Assembly (NCBI GenBank): GCA_008501705.1
Contig: QQUG01000040.1
Coordinates: 1 to 42,926, forward strand
Length of the DNA: 42,926 bases
Source: Flavobacterium sp.
GTDB taxonomy: Bacteria; Bacteroidota; Bacteroidia; Flavobacteriales; Flavobacteriaceae
Reading direction: 5' to 3'
Made by a program: the position numbers and the translations under genes. Positions 24,336 through 32,633 of this stretch are shown piece after piece; position 1 is the first letter of the stretch, and each line of letters begins with the position of its first letter. The notes below the pieces were generated by a model that ran no database searches, was not told where the DNA came from, and saw only the letters and a program-made list of their open reading frames with translations.

Positions 24336-25373
24336 TTAGGCAATCGCCGTTTTTAAATCTGTGATACGCCATTTCTCAATCCAATTGGCCAAGATATCGG
24401 CAAAATCGTCCCTATCGTTCAGACAAGGAACAGTAGTAAATTCTTCTCCGCCCACTTCGTGAAAGATCTCCTCTCCTTCCATAGCGATCTCTTCGAGCGT
24501 TTCCAGGCAATCGCTCACAAAAGCGGGAGTTACAATGGCCATTTTCCTGATCCCGGATTTACCCATGCGTTCTATGGTGCGGTCTGTATAGGGTTGAAGC
24601 CACGGATCGAAACCCAAGCGCGATTGAAAACTAGTAGAATAGGTTCCTTCTTTTAGTTGAAGGCTTTCGGCAACCATTCGTGTGGTTTCATAGCATTGGT
24701 GACGGTAACAAAACCGGTGTGCCTCCGATGGGGTAATACAGCAAACATCATCTATTTTGCAGTGTTTGCCTGTAATATCACTTTTCCTGATGTGCCTTTC
24801 CGGAACTCCGTGATAACTAAACAACAAATGTTCAAAATCTTGCCCTTTCAAAGATTCGGCTATGCTGCGCGAAAGCACTTCGATATAATCAGGTTTATTA
24901 TAGAAAGCAGGTAAGGATGTGATCTCTAGTTGTGGGAAGAATTCTTTCTGAAGTTCATCTACCTTTACATTGATCGTTTCGGTAGTAGCCATGGCAAATT
25001 GCGGATATAGCGGGATGACGAGTACTTCGGTAACCCCCTGGTCTGCCAGTTCCTGTAGTCCCTTCTTTAAGGTCATGCTCCCATAACGCATAGCCAGGGA
25101 TACTGGTATATTTATTTTTTTCTGAATTTTTTTCTGAAGTCGCTCCGAAATAACAATGAGCGGAGAGCCCTCTTCCCACCAGATCTTCTTGTAGGCTTCG
25201 GCCGATTTCTTCGGCCTGGTGTTGAGAATTATCCCTCGAACAAGCAGAATACGCGCCCATTTTGGGACATCGATCACTCGGGGATCCATTAAAAATTCAT
25301 CTAGATATTTCTTTACATCTTTAGGGTCTGTACTGTCCGGTGAGCCTAAATTTACAAGTAGAACTCCTTTCAT
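24336..25373 (-). CDS. hemH: Ferrochelatase
   Basis: This 345-residue enzyme inserts Fe2+ into protoporphyrin IX to make protoheme, the last step of the pathway. It has the N-terminal GVLLVNLGSPDS, the active-site SYHGVPERH with His188, and DCLETLEEI with the conserved acidic residues near 292-295. I start it at the ATG at 25373; the codon just before it is an in-frame TTG. The segment from about 205 to 227 carries five cysteines (positions about 205, 211, 212, 222, 227) in the pattern Cx5CCx9Cx4C next to several His, which could bind a metal or iron-sulfur cluster. It is followed directly by the MATE gene and preceded by the AraC-type gene on the same strand. Confidence 0.95.
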   Translation of the reverse strand: MKGVLLVNLGSPDSTDPKDVKKYLDEFLMDPRVIDVPKWARILLVRGIILNTRPKKSAEAYKKIWWEEGSPLIVISERLQKKIQKKINIPVSLAMRYGSMTLKKGLQELADQGVTEVLVIPLYPQFAMATTETINVKVDELQKEFFPQLEITSLPAFYNKPDYIEVLSRSIAESLKGQDFEHLLFSYHGVPERHIRKSDITGKHCKIDDVCCITPSEAHRFCYRHQCYETTRMVAESLQLKEGTYSTSFQSRLGFDPWLQPYTDRTIERMGKSGIRKMAIVTPAFVSDCLETLEEIAMEGEEIFHEVGGEEFTTVPCLNDRDDFADILANWIEKWRITDLKTAIA

Positions 25374-25400
25374 CAAATTGATTTCATTAATTTTTTAAAG

Positions 25401-25418
25401 AGGACGAATTATCGTTCT
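25401..25418. other. Short hairpin upstream of hemH
   Basis: AGGACGA and TCGTTCT form a 7-bp stem with one G-T pair and an ATTA tetraloop, 28 bases upstream of the hemH ATG. No proper T-run follows on the minus strand, so it is a weak terminator for the AraC-type gene at best; it could also be a leader element of hemH. Confidence 0.3.
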
Positions 25419-25551
25419 AGTAGTGCGACGAGATGGGTATCCGACCTGGATTTTAAAACAAAAATACCTCATAATCCAGAAAGACAATAGCCTTTAGGAG
25501 TAGATTAACGTTATAAAAGTATAAAGGAAACCATCCGGGCACTCATATTCT

Positions 25552-26436
25552 TTAACGGGTGAGCGCCATTACGAAACGCTTTGGGGTAGTGCCATACTTC
25601 TTTTTGAAAGCGGCGATAAAATGACTTGCGGTGCTATACCCTACCTTTAAGCCCACTTCATTTACATTGTACGATCCGGACGCCAGTAATTGCCTGGCGT
25701 ATTCCATTTTGTAGTCGAAAAGGAAACCAAAAACCGTATCTCCATAAACCTGTTTAAATCCTTCCTTCAGCCTGTTAATAGGTAGTTGCACCTCATCTGC
25801 TAATTGCTGCAAACTGGGAGGCTCGGCCATTCGTTTTAGAATAATCTCCTTGGCTCGTTTAATCTTCATCACATTGTCCTCATCTACCAGGAACGGACAC
25901 TGTTCAATGTCCATGTTGGCCGGTCGATTAAAATACAGGCTGAGCAGTTCATAAGTTTTAGCCTTAAAATACAGTGGTTTTACCGAGGGGTGTAGATTAA
26001 AATTGAGCAATTGGTTAAGGATGATCGCCATTGAGGGGGTGATTGGCATATCCTTATAATACTTCCGGTCCTTGTTCTCATCGCTTAGGAAGGAGATGTA
26101 TTCGGCATCACGGGAGAACAACGCATGGAAGCTATTTATGGGAAGCAATAACGAAACAACCCAAGAACGCGGACTAACAGATACTTCAATAGGCAGATCT
26201 CTTTGCGGATTGTATAGAAGTAAAGAGGTCTCATCCATAATCGGCAAACGGTAATTTCCGTTGTTAAAACTAAATGAGGCCGAGCCTTTTACACAAAAAT
26301 GAAACTGAATGAAACTCGAACTAACCTCCCTTTTGAAAAAACTGTTCTCGGTAGTTTCGTTTATAAATTTAAGTACGAAAACATTAGAATCCACTACTGT
26401 TTCATCGTAAATGCTTTGAGCGACATTTTCTACCAT
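25552..26436 (-). CDS. AraC-family transcriptional regulator (PchR-like)
   Basis: This 294-residue regulator has an N-terminal ligand/cupin-like region (about 1-180) and a C-terminal double helix-turn-helix (about 198-292) with LQQLADEVQLPINRLKEGFKQ and VGYSTASHFIAAFKKKYGTTP. The GFKQVYGDTVFGFLFDYKMEYARQLL block resembles PchR, the ferric-pyochelin-responsive activator, so control by iron or a heme precursor is plausible but inferred. It is transcribed divergently from hemA across a 195-base region containing a 9-bp inverted repeat, the natural place for control of both genes. It precedes hemH on the same strand (178 bases apart). Confidence 0.92.
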   Translation of the reverse strand: MVENVAQSIYDETVVDSNVFVLKFINETTENSFFKREVSSSFIQFHFCVKGSASFSFNNGNYRLPIMDETSLLLYNPQRDLPIEVSVSPRSWVVSLLLPINSFHALFSRDAEYISFLSDENKDRKYYKDMPITPSMAIILNQLLNFNLHPSVKPLYFKAKTYELLSLYFNRPANMDIEQCPFLVDEDNVMKIKRAKEIILKRMAEPPSLQQLADEVQLPINRLKEGFKQVYGDTVFGFLFDYKMEYARQLLASGSYNVNEVGLKVGYSTASHFIAAFKKKYGTTPKRFVMALTR

Positions 26437-26510
26437 GATTGCTATTTCTTTATCAATATCTTATTTAGAATAATTCTATATAATAACGCTAAAAGTGCGA
26501 TGGCAATAGG

Positions 26511-26518
26511 CAAATTTA
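26511..26518 (-). promoter_or_regulatory. Putative -7 element of the AraC-type regulator gene
   Basis: The minus strand reads TAAATTTG, an exact TAnnTTTG, giving a leader of about 70 bases before the ATG at 26436. The left arm of the inverted repeat (26532-26540) lies in the -22 to -30 region, so binding there would block this promoter. Confidence 0.45.
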
Positions 26519-26531
26519 GGGGATTTAGCTG

Positions 26532-26576
26532 ATTTATGTCATTTTTTATTACAAATTAACAGGTTTCGACATAAAT
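26532..26576. promoter_or_regulatory. Inverted 9-bp half-sites between the AraC-type gene and hemA
   Basis: ATTTATGTC (26532-26540) and GACATAAAT (26568-26576) are perfect inverted copies with a 27-base spacer, centres 36 bases apart. They lie between the two divergent promoters, the right arm about 50 bases upstream of the expected hemA transcription start. This is a candidate binding site pair for the adjacent AraC-type protein. Confidence 0.45.
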
Positions 26577-26613
26577 GATGCTTCTGGCGTTATTTTTTAG
26601 TAAGCGATGTTGT

Positions 26614-26621
26614 TACTTTTG
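26614..26621 (+). promoter_or_regulatory. Putative -7 element of hemA
   Basis: TACTTTTG matches TAnnTTTG exactly and ends 10 bases before the ATG at 26632, so the hemA leader is only a few bases long. It supports that ATG over the in-frame start at 26575, which lies upstream of the promoter. No -33 TTTG is visible, as expected for an activator-dependent promoter. Confidence 0.5.
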
Positions 26622-26631
26622 CCGTTCAGGT

Positions 26632-27903
26632 ATGAAAGTGAACGGAAATCTTAACGGCTCCGCGAGTAGAGAAGAAAGTTTTTATGCCATCGGACTCAAT
26701 TATCAGAAGGCCGATGCTGAAACACGCGGGCATTTTAGCGTAACACAGGAGGCACAAACTGCCATTTTAGAACAGGCCAGAGATAATGGCATAAAGTCGC
26801 TTACGGTAGTCTCTACTTGCAATCGCACCGAATTATACGGGATTGCATCACATCCTTTTCAGCTAATAAAACTTCTATGTAATTACACTAATGGAACCGT
26901 AGAAGAATTTGAAAAAGTAGCATACGTCCATAAAAATAAAGCTGCAGTATCACACCTGTTTAGGGTGGCAACAGGCCTAGACAGTCAGATTCTGGGTGAT
27001 TTTGAGATTATTAGTCAGCTGCGCCGCGGCTTAAAACAATCTAAGAAATTAGGAATGCTCAATGCCTATATGGAGCGGCTAGGGAATGCCGTTATACAGG
27101 CGAGTAAGCGTATAAAGAATGAAACCGAACTTTCTACGGGTGCGACTTCGGTTAGTTTTGCTGCCGTGCAATATATCATGGCGCGTGTGCCTTATATTTC
27201 AGAAAAAAATATTCTACTCTTCGGAATTGGGAAAATTGGTAGGAATACTTGCGAAAATCTGATAAAACATACCCGAAACGAACATATCACCCTCATTAAC
27301 CGAACAAAGGTTAAAGCCGAAGAGGTAGCCGGGAAATTTAATCTTGTAGTCAAGGATTACTCCAATATTGAAAGCGAAATATGCCAGGCAGATGTTCTTA
27401 TTGTGGCTACAGGAGCTCAGAAACCTACTATCAATAAAGAGTTGCTTTACCTGAAGAAACCATTATTGATACTGGATCTTTCCATCCCGAAGAATGTATC
27501 TGTCGATGTTTTAGAAAACGAATTCGTTAGCCTGGTGCATCTGGATGAACTTGCAAAAGTTACAGACAGTACCCTGGCACACCGGCAATCACAAATTCCG
27601 CTGGCCGAAAAGATCATTGCCGAAATTGAGAATGAATTTAACGCCTGGGCCGAAAACCGCAGGTTTGCCCCAACTTTAAAGGCCTTAAAGCTGAAACTCG
27701 CCGAGATCAAGGAAGGAGAGATCGATAATCAGCGCAGAAAGAATAACGATTTCAACGAAGAACAGGCCGCGATCATAGGCGACAGGATCATCCATAAGAT
27801 CACCACCCACTTTGCGAATCACCTGAAGAACAACAACGTAGACACCCAGGAAGGTATTGCGCTTATTAAGCAAGTCTTTCAACTTCCAAAAAACGAGCTG
27901 TGA
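26632..27903 (+). CDS. hemA: Glutamyl-tRNA reductase
   Basis: This 423-residue enzyme reduces glutamyl-tRNA to glutamate-1-semialdehyde with NADPH, the committed step of the C5 heme pathway. The catalytic nucleophile is Cys63 in STCNRTELY. The GHFSV N-terminal block, LDSQILGDFEIISQLR, the NADPH fold LFGIGKIGRNTCENL and the C-terminal helical dimerisation domain are all present. I start at the ATG at 26632, just downstream of an exact -7 box; an upstream in-frame ATG at 26575 would add 19 hydrophobic/Cys residues and lies before the promoter. It is the first gene of the hem operon and overlaps hemC by four bases (GTGA). The partner HemL (glutamate-semialdehyde aminomutase) is not in the window. 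Confidence 0.97.
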   Translation: MKVNGNLNGSASREESFYAIGLNYQKADAETRGHFSVTQEAQTAILEQARDNGIKSLTVVSTCNRTELYGIASHPFQLIKLLCNYTNGTVEEFEKVAYVHKNKAAVSHLFRVATGLDSQILGDFEIISQLRRGLKQSKKLGMLNAYMERLGNAVIQASKRIKNETELSTGATSVSFAAVQYIMARVPYISEKNILLFGIGKIGRNTCENLIKHTRNEHITLINRTKVKAEEVAGKFNLVVKDYSNIESEICQADVLIVATGAQKPTINKELLYLKKPLLILDLSIPKNVSVDVLENEFVSLVHLDELAKVTDSTLAHRQSQIPLAEKIIAEIENEFNAWAENRRFAPTLKALKLKLAEIKEGEIDNQRRKNNDFNEEQAAIIGDRIIHKITTHFANHLKNNNVDTQEGIALIKQVFQLPKNEL

Positions 27904-28808
27904 GCAAGCCAATTCGAATAGGAACACGCGATAGTGAACTAGCGCTATGGCAGGCCAATACGGTTAAGGATAAACTCGAACTTTTAGGTCACAAAGCAGA
28001 ACTTATCCCAGTAAAATCTACGGGCGATCTCAAGCTGGACCAACCACTTTACGAATTAGGGATCACCGGTATCTTTACAAAAACACTGGATATAGCCATG
28101 CTTAACGGAACGGTAGACATTGCGGTACATAGCATGAAGGACGTCCCTACCTTATTACCCAAAGGAATCGTTCAAACTGCAGTGCTGGAACGCGCGGCTC
28201 CGGACGATATACTCGTTACCAACGGTGATTTTAACCCGGAAGATAACTGCACCGTAGCGACAGGAAGCCTGCGCAGGAAAGCGCAATGGCTTAGTCGCTA
28301 TCCCCACCACAAAGTGGTGGGTTTACGTGGCAACGTAAACACGAGGTTGCAAAAACTCGTGGATAGCGACTGGCAGGGAGCGGTTTTCGCCAAAGCCGGT
28401 CTGGAACGGATCGATAAATTGCCGGAAAATTATAAACTACTTGACTGGATGATCCCTGCACCGGCCCAGGGAGCCATGGTAGTGGTGGCACGACAGGCTG
28501 ATATTCAACATATTGATGCAACCTGCCAGCTCAATCATGATCCATCGGCAATATGTACCGAGATAGAACGCGAATTTCTGCAGGTGCTGGAAGGCGGTTG
28601 CACCGCGCCTATTGGAGCGATCGCAATTATTGAAGATAGCCAGATTTGCTTTAAAGCTGCTCTTTTGTCACTGGATGGAAGCACAGCACTTAGAATGGAA
28701 AAAGAGATCGAAATTAAAAAGTATAAAGGTTGTGGTGCCGCCTTCGCTAGAGAAATGCTGGCTAATGGAGGTACCGAGCTAATGAACACCATAAAGGAAT
28801 CGCAGTGA
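27900..28808 (+). CDS. hemC: Hydroxymethylbilane synthase (porphobilinogen deaminase)
   Basis: This 302-residue enzyme condenses four porphobilinogens into hydroxymethylbilane. Cys234 (LEGGCTAPIG) is the attachment site of the dipyrromethane cofactor, Asp81 (HSMKDVP) is the catalytic acid, and the cofactor-binding arginines are in SLRRKAQWL (about 123-131) and GLRGNVNTRL (141-150). The start is GTG, sharing GTGA with the end of hemA; the end shares GTGA with hemD. Both overlaps indicate translational coupling through the operon. Confidence 0.97.
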   Translation: MSKPIRIGTRDSELALWQANTVKDKLELLGHKAELIPVKSTGDLKLDQPLYELGITGIFTKTLDIAMLNGTVDIAVHSMKDVPTLLPKGIVQTAVLERAAPDDILVTNGDFNPEDNCTVATGSLRRKAQWLSRYPHHKVVGLRGNVNTRLQKLVDSDWQGAVFAKAGLERIDKLPENYKLLDWMIPAPAQGAMVVVARQADIQHIDATCQLNHDPSAICTEIEREFLQVLEGGCTAPIGAIAIIEDSQICFKAALLSLDGSTALRMEKEIEIKKYKGCGAAFAREMLANGGTELMNTIKESQ

Positions 28809-29467
28809 GATCTGTATTATCCACAAGGCGATTAACCGCGCCTCAAAAGGAATTGTTGTTAAATTCGGGGCTCTCGTTCGTGGACTACGATGCCATCAAG
28901 ATCACACCACTGGATTTTCAAATGCCAGGACAGATTAAAAATGCGATTTTCAGCAGTAGTAATGCTGTCGATATTATATTTAAAAATAACCCGGAAATGG
29001 CATCAATTGAAAGGGTATTTGTCGTTGGGGAAAAAACAGCTAAAAAATTAAAGGAATTAGGCCAAAATGTGGCAAAAACGTTTAATTATGGCTCAGAATT
29101 GGTCGATTTTTTAAATTTTTCATACAAAAATGAACAATTTCATTTCTTCTGTGGAACGTCCCGGAGAGATGAAATTCCGGAAGGACTAAAAAACACAAAA
29201 AACGAACTTTTTGAGATAAAAACGTACAAAACTGAACTAAAACCAGTGAAAATTGACCGAAAATACGACGGAATCATGTTTTTTAGCCCCAGTGGAGTAA
29301 TGAGTTTTACAACTCTCAATACAATTGGAGATTCAACAGCAATCTGTATAGGACATACTACCGCTTCAGAAGCAAAAAAACATACCCAAAACATATACAT
29401 TGCTAATAGCACGACTGTAGAAAGTGTGATCGCAAAAACAGTGAAAATCTTACACTCAAATGATTAA
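28805..29467 (+). CDS. hemD: Uroporphyrinogen-III synthase
   Basis: This 220-residue enzyme cyclises hydroxymethylbilane with inversion of ring D. HemD sequences are very divergent. Identification rests on position between hemC and hemE, length, and typical pieces: an FSSSNAV segment near 49-55, FVVGEKTA near 76, and [11 protein letters not shown] with [10 protein letters not shown] in the second half. It starts at GTG overlapping hemC by four bases and its end overlaps hemE by eight. The gene is visibly richer in A runs and lysine codons than hemC and hemE on either side, perhaps because of low selection rather than transfer. Confidence 0.9.
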   Translation: MRSVLSTRRLTAPQKELLLNSGLSFVDYDAIKITPLDFQMPGQIKNAIFSSSNAVDIIFKNNPEMASIERVFVVGEKTAKKLKELGQNVAKTFNYGSELVDFLNFSYKNEQFHFFCGTSRRDEIPEGLKNTKNELFEIKTYKTELKPVKIDRKYDGIMFFSPSGVMSFTTLNTIGDSTAICIGHTTASEAKKHTQNIYIANSTTVESVIAKTVKILHSND

Positions 29468-30494
29468 GAACGATTTATTTCTAAGAGCCTTAAAAGGGGA
29501 AGCCGTAGATAGGCCTCCGGTATGGATGATGAGACAAGCCGGACGATACCTGCCGGAATTTATGCAGATTAAGGCTAAATACGATTTCTTCACGCGCTGC
29601 CGTACCCCGGAATTGGCAAGTGAGATCACCGTGCAACCCATCCGTCGATATGGAATGGACGCCGCCATCTTGTTTAGCGATATTCTGGTAATCCCGCAGG
29701 CAATGAATATAGATGTGGAGATGAAAGTGGGCGTAGGCCCGTGGTTGCCAGACCCAATTCGTGAAGCAAAGGACCTGGATCGAGTGATCGTTCCGGATAT
29801 AGACGAAAGCCTTGGTTATGTAATGGATGCCATTAAAATGACCAAAGAAAAATTAGATGATGAGATCCCACTGATAGGTTTTGCGGGAAGTCCATGGACC
29901 ATCCTATGCTATTGTGTGGAAGGACAGGGATCGAAAAATTTTGCAATGGCAAAGGAGTTTTGCTTTACACAGCCTGATGCGGCTCACCTGTTGCTGCAGA
30001 AGATCACAGACACTACCATAGCCTACCTGAAACAAAAAGTTAAGGCTGGTGTTAACGCCGTGCAGATCTTCGATAGCTGGGGAGGCATGCTTTCTCCGGT
30101 AGATTACCAGGAATTTAGCTGGAAATACATTCAGCAGATCATCGATGCTTTAAAAGACGAAACACATGTGATCGCTTTTGGAAAAGGTTGCTGGTTTGCC
30201 CTGGATACCATGGCTAAAAGTGGAGCCTCTGCCCTGGGAATAGACTGGACCTGTTCTGCCAGGAATGCAAGATATCTCACTGGTGGAAATATAACGCTGC
30301 AAGGGAATTTCGATCCCTCAAGATTGCTAAGCCCACCTTCCGAGATCAAGAAAATGGTAAAACAGATGATAGACGAATTTGGAAAAGATCGCTATATCGT
30401 AAATTTAGGTCATGGTATCCTACCAAACATTCCCGTTGAAAATGCCGGGGCGTTTGTAGAGGCGGTGAAAGAATATTCCAATTTGAGCGAATGA
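29460..30494 (+). CDS. hemE: Uroporphyrinogen decarboxylase
   Basis: This 344-residue cytosolic enzyme removes four carboxylates from uroporphyrinogen III to give coproporphyrinogen III. Signature residues are Arg25 and Arg29 in [17 protein letters not shown], and Asp74 in [12 protein letters not shown], which corresponds to human Asp86. [14 protein letters not shown] and the C-terminal NLGHGILP are also diagnostic. The ATG overlaps the end of hemD by eight bases, and the stop shares ATGA with the following small gene. Confidence 0.97.
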   Translation: MIKNDLFLRALKGEAVDRPPVWMMRQAGRYLPEFMQIKAKYDFFTRCRTPELASEITVQPIRRYGMDAAILFSDILVIPQAMNIDVEMKVGVGPWLPDPIREAKDLDRVIVPDIDESLGYVMDAIKMTKEKLDDEIPLIGFAGSPWTILCYCVEGQGSKNFAMAKEFCFTQPDAAHLLLQKITDTTIAYLKQKVKAGVNAVQIFDSWGGMLSPVDYQEFSWKYIQQIIDALKDETHVIAFGKGCWFALDTMAKSGASALGIDWTCSARNARYLTGGNITLQGNFDPSRLLSPPSEIKKMVKQMIDEFGKDRYIVNLGHGILPNIPVENAGAFVEAVKEYSNLSE

Positions 30495-30979
30495 ACTTAT
30501 GGAACAGAATACTCAAGATGAACGGCAGACAATTATTCCGGTTTGGAATTTTATTTCTGAAAAATCCTCTTCTTGTTTTTCCAACCCTCAGAGCCTCAAA
30601 AACAACGTTGAAAGTGTGTAACGAACTGTTTGGGAAACGCCATCACACCAACGGAAAAGAAAACGCATTCCGTCATGCGCTTTGGAACCTCGAAATTTGC
30701 ATTTTTTGCCAAAAAAGACTTAAAAATGTTGAAAAAACGACGAATTGGGCTCAAAAAGTGACAAATATGTACGAAAAAGTGACTCAAAACGAATCACTGG
30801 ACGAGGCAATGGATTATCATAATAATGCCATTGGAAGAATGGTGTTTTTAAGTCATTTTGCCAAAAAAAAAGACAAAATGATCGAATTTTTGCACAAAAT
30901 GATGGAAAATTCAGTAAAAATTGAGAAAATCGAAGATATTAATAACTGCCAGAACAAGCTGGTTTATATTTCAGATTAA
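30491..30979 (+). CDS. Conserved-looking hypothetical protein inside the heme operon (DUF6973-like)
   Basis: This 162-residue basic, mostly helical protein has no signal peptide. Two motifs stand out, NAFRHALWN (58-66) and DYHNNAIGR (108-116); their spaced His, Asp and Asn residues resemble a domain I recall as DUF6973, low confidence. Function is unknown; a hydrolase or binding role is not supported by anything decisive. It is placed tightly within the heme operon: its ATG overlaps the hemE stop (ATGA) and its TAA is followed at once by the EI24 gene ATG. Composition is A-rich with many lysines, unlike hemE before it. Confidence 0.75.
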   Translation: MNLWNRILKMNGRQLFRFGILFLKNPLLVFPTLRASKTTLKVCNELFGKRHHTNGKENAFRHALWNLEICIFCQKRLKNVEKTTNWAQKVTNMYEKVTQNESLDEAMDYHNNAIGRMVFLSHFAKKKDKMIEFLHKMMENSVKIEKIEDINNCQNKLVYISD

Positions 30980-31723
30980 ATGTTCAAAAATATCATTCGT
31001 GGTATACGTGCTTATAGTGGCACACTAAAGCTAATTAGTACACTTGGCCTATGGAAATATTTTGGTATTCCTATGCTAATTAGTTTTATAACTGCCATAT
31101 TGATTGGATTCTCTGCCTATGGATTATCAGACAATATTGGCAGTCTGATCTCAAAGGCCTGGGTATGGGAGTGGGGTGCAGAAACTTTTAGAACCATAAG
31201 CAATATTGTAGGGGGAATAGCGATCGTTGCATTGGGACTTATATTGTATAAACATATTATAATGGCGCTTAGCGCCCCCTTTATGAGTCCTGTGTCCGAG
31301 AAGATAGAGGCGCATTTAATGGGTACCACACGGGAGCACAGGAATACTTCCTTCATTTCCCAACTTTGGCGGGGGATCAAGGTAAATGGAAGAAATCTTC
31401 TCATGGAACTCTTCCTGTCCATTCCTATTTTTATAATTAGTTTCATCCCGGTTATTGGTTTTATCTCCTCTATTCTGCTTTTCCTTGTACAATCTTACTA
31501 TGCAGGCTTCGGAAATATGGATTATACCCTGGAACGTCATTACGGGTATTCAAAAAGTGTGCGTTTTGTGAGTGACCACAGGGGTCTGGCCATTGGTAAC
31601 GGAATGATATTCATGCTTATGTTATTGATCCCGGTCCTTGGAATCATCCTCGTGCTGCCACTTTCTGTTACTGCTGCTACTACCGAAACCGTAAAGATTA
31701 TCTACCCTTCAGAAAAAAAATGA
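30980..31723 (+). CDS. EI24-domain membrane protein (CysZ-like)
   Basis: This 247-residue integral membrane protein has about four long hydrophobic stretches (about 25-50, 73-92, 140-172, 205-232). The central loop carries LSAPFMSPVSEKIE and the later YYAGFGNMDYTLERH, both hallmarks of the EI24/CysZ family. E. coli CysZ moves sulfate, but a sulfate role is not implied in this context. Located between the small hypothetical gene and hemF with no spacer upstream and a four-base overlap (ATGA) downstream, it is firmly in the heme operon. Movement of a heme precursor is a speculative possibility. Confidence 0.88.
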   Translation: MFKNIIRGIRAYSGTLKLISTLGLWKYFGIPMLISFITAILIGFSAYGLSDNIGSLISKAWVWEWGAETFRTISNIVGGIAIVALGLILYKHIIMALSAPFMSPVSEKIEAHLMGTTREHRNTSFISQLWRGIKVNGRNLLMELFLSIPIFIISFIPVIGFISSILLFLVQSYYAGFGNMDYTLERHYGYSKSVRFVSDHRGLAIGNGMIFMLMLLIPVLGIILVLPLSVTAATTETVKIIYPSEKK

Positions 31724-32622
31724 AAGAAGAATTTGTAGCTTATATCCGGAATTTACAAAACACCATCACTAGCCGTCTGGAGCAAATAGACGGTTTGGGC
31801 AAATTCCAGGAAGACAAATGGCAACGACCTGAAGGTGGTGGTGGAAAAACCAGAGTTATCGAAAATGGAGCCGTTTTCGAAAAAGGTGGAGTGAATATTA
31901 GCGAAGTACACGGAACACTACCTGAAAGTATGCAACAATATTTCGGGGTGACCGATGCCAATTTCTTTGCCTCTGGACTCAGCCTTGTCCTACACCCAAA
32001 AAATCCTTTCGTTCCCACAGTTCATGCCAACTGGAGATATTTTGAGCTGTACAACGAGCAGGGAGAAGTAGTAACTAGTTGGTTTGGCGGAGGACAGGAC
32101 CTAACTCCGTATTACCTGTTCCAGGAAGACGCCACCCATTTTCACCAGGTTTGCAAAGATGCCTGCGATAGGCATGACCCGCAATTCTATAGTAATTATA
32201 AGAAGCGATGCGACGAGTACTTTTATAATAGTCACCGGAAAGAGGCTAGGGGGATCGGCGGATTGTTTTTCGATTATCTCAAGGAAACCCCTCAAATGTC
32301 TATGCAGCAATGGTTCGATTTTGTAACCGATGTTGGCGATAGCTTTCTCGATGCTTATGTTCCAATTGTAGAGAGCAGAAAGGTTATCCCATTTAATGAT
32401 GACCACAGGAACTGGCAGGAAATTAGGAGGGGCCGCTATGTAGAATTTAACCTGGTTCATGATAAGGGGACTTTGTTCGGACTTAAAACCAACGGAAGAA
32501 TTGAAAGTATCTTAATGAGCCTCCCGCCACATGTACAGTGGCGATACGACCATCATCCCAAACCGGGTAGCGAAGAGGAAAAATTGATCAAAGTTTTACA
32601 AAATCCCAGAGAATGGGTCTAA
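31720..32622 (+). CDS. hemF: Oxygen-dependent coproporphyrinogen III oxidase
   Basis: This 300-residue enzyme uses O2 to convert coproporphyrinogen III to protoporphyrinogen IX. Recognisable blocks are GGGGKTRVIENGAVFEKGGV, WFGGGQDLTPYY, KKRCDEYFYNSHRKEARGIGG, and the C-terminal RRGRYVEFNLVHDKGT with GRIESILMSLPPHVQW, near-universal in HemF. Its presence implies that this heme route can run aerobically; an oxygen-independent HemN is not in the window. The ATG overlaps the EI24 gene by four bases, and hemB follows after 11 bases. Confidence 0.97.
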   Translation: MKEEFVAYIRNLQNTITSRLEQIDGLGKFQEDKWQRPEGGGGKTRVIENGAVFEKGGVNISEVHGTLPESMQQYFGVTDANFFASGLSLVLHPKNPFVPTVHANWRYFELYNEQGEVVTSWFGGGQDLTPYYLFQEDATHFHQVCKDACDRHDPQFYSNYKKRCDEYFYNSHRKEARGIGGLFFDYLKETPQMSMQQWFDFVTDVGDSFLDAYVPIVESRKVIPFNDDHRNWQEIRRGRYVEFNLVHDKGTLFGLKTNGRIESILMSLPPHVQWRYDHHPKPGSEEEKLIKVLQNPREWV

Positions 32623-32633
32623 ATTAATGATAT

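Noticed and set aside
26467-26477. AGAATAATTCT small palindrome in the AraC-type gene leader
   Set aside because: Short and AT-rich; expected by chance in this sequence.
26575-26631. N-terminal extension of glutamyl-tRNA reductase from an upstream ATG
   Set aside because: It lies upstream of the -7 box and adds a hydrophobic Cys-rich tail absent from the family.
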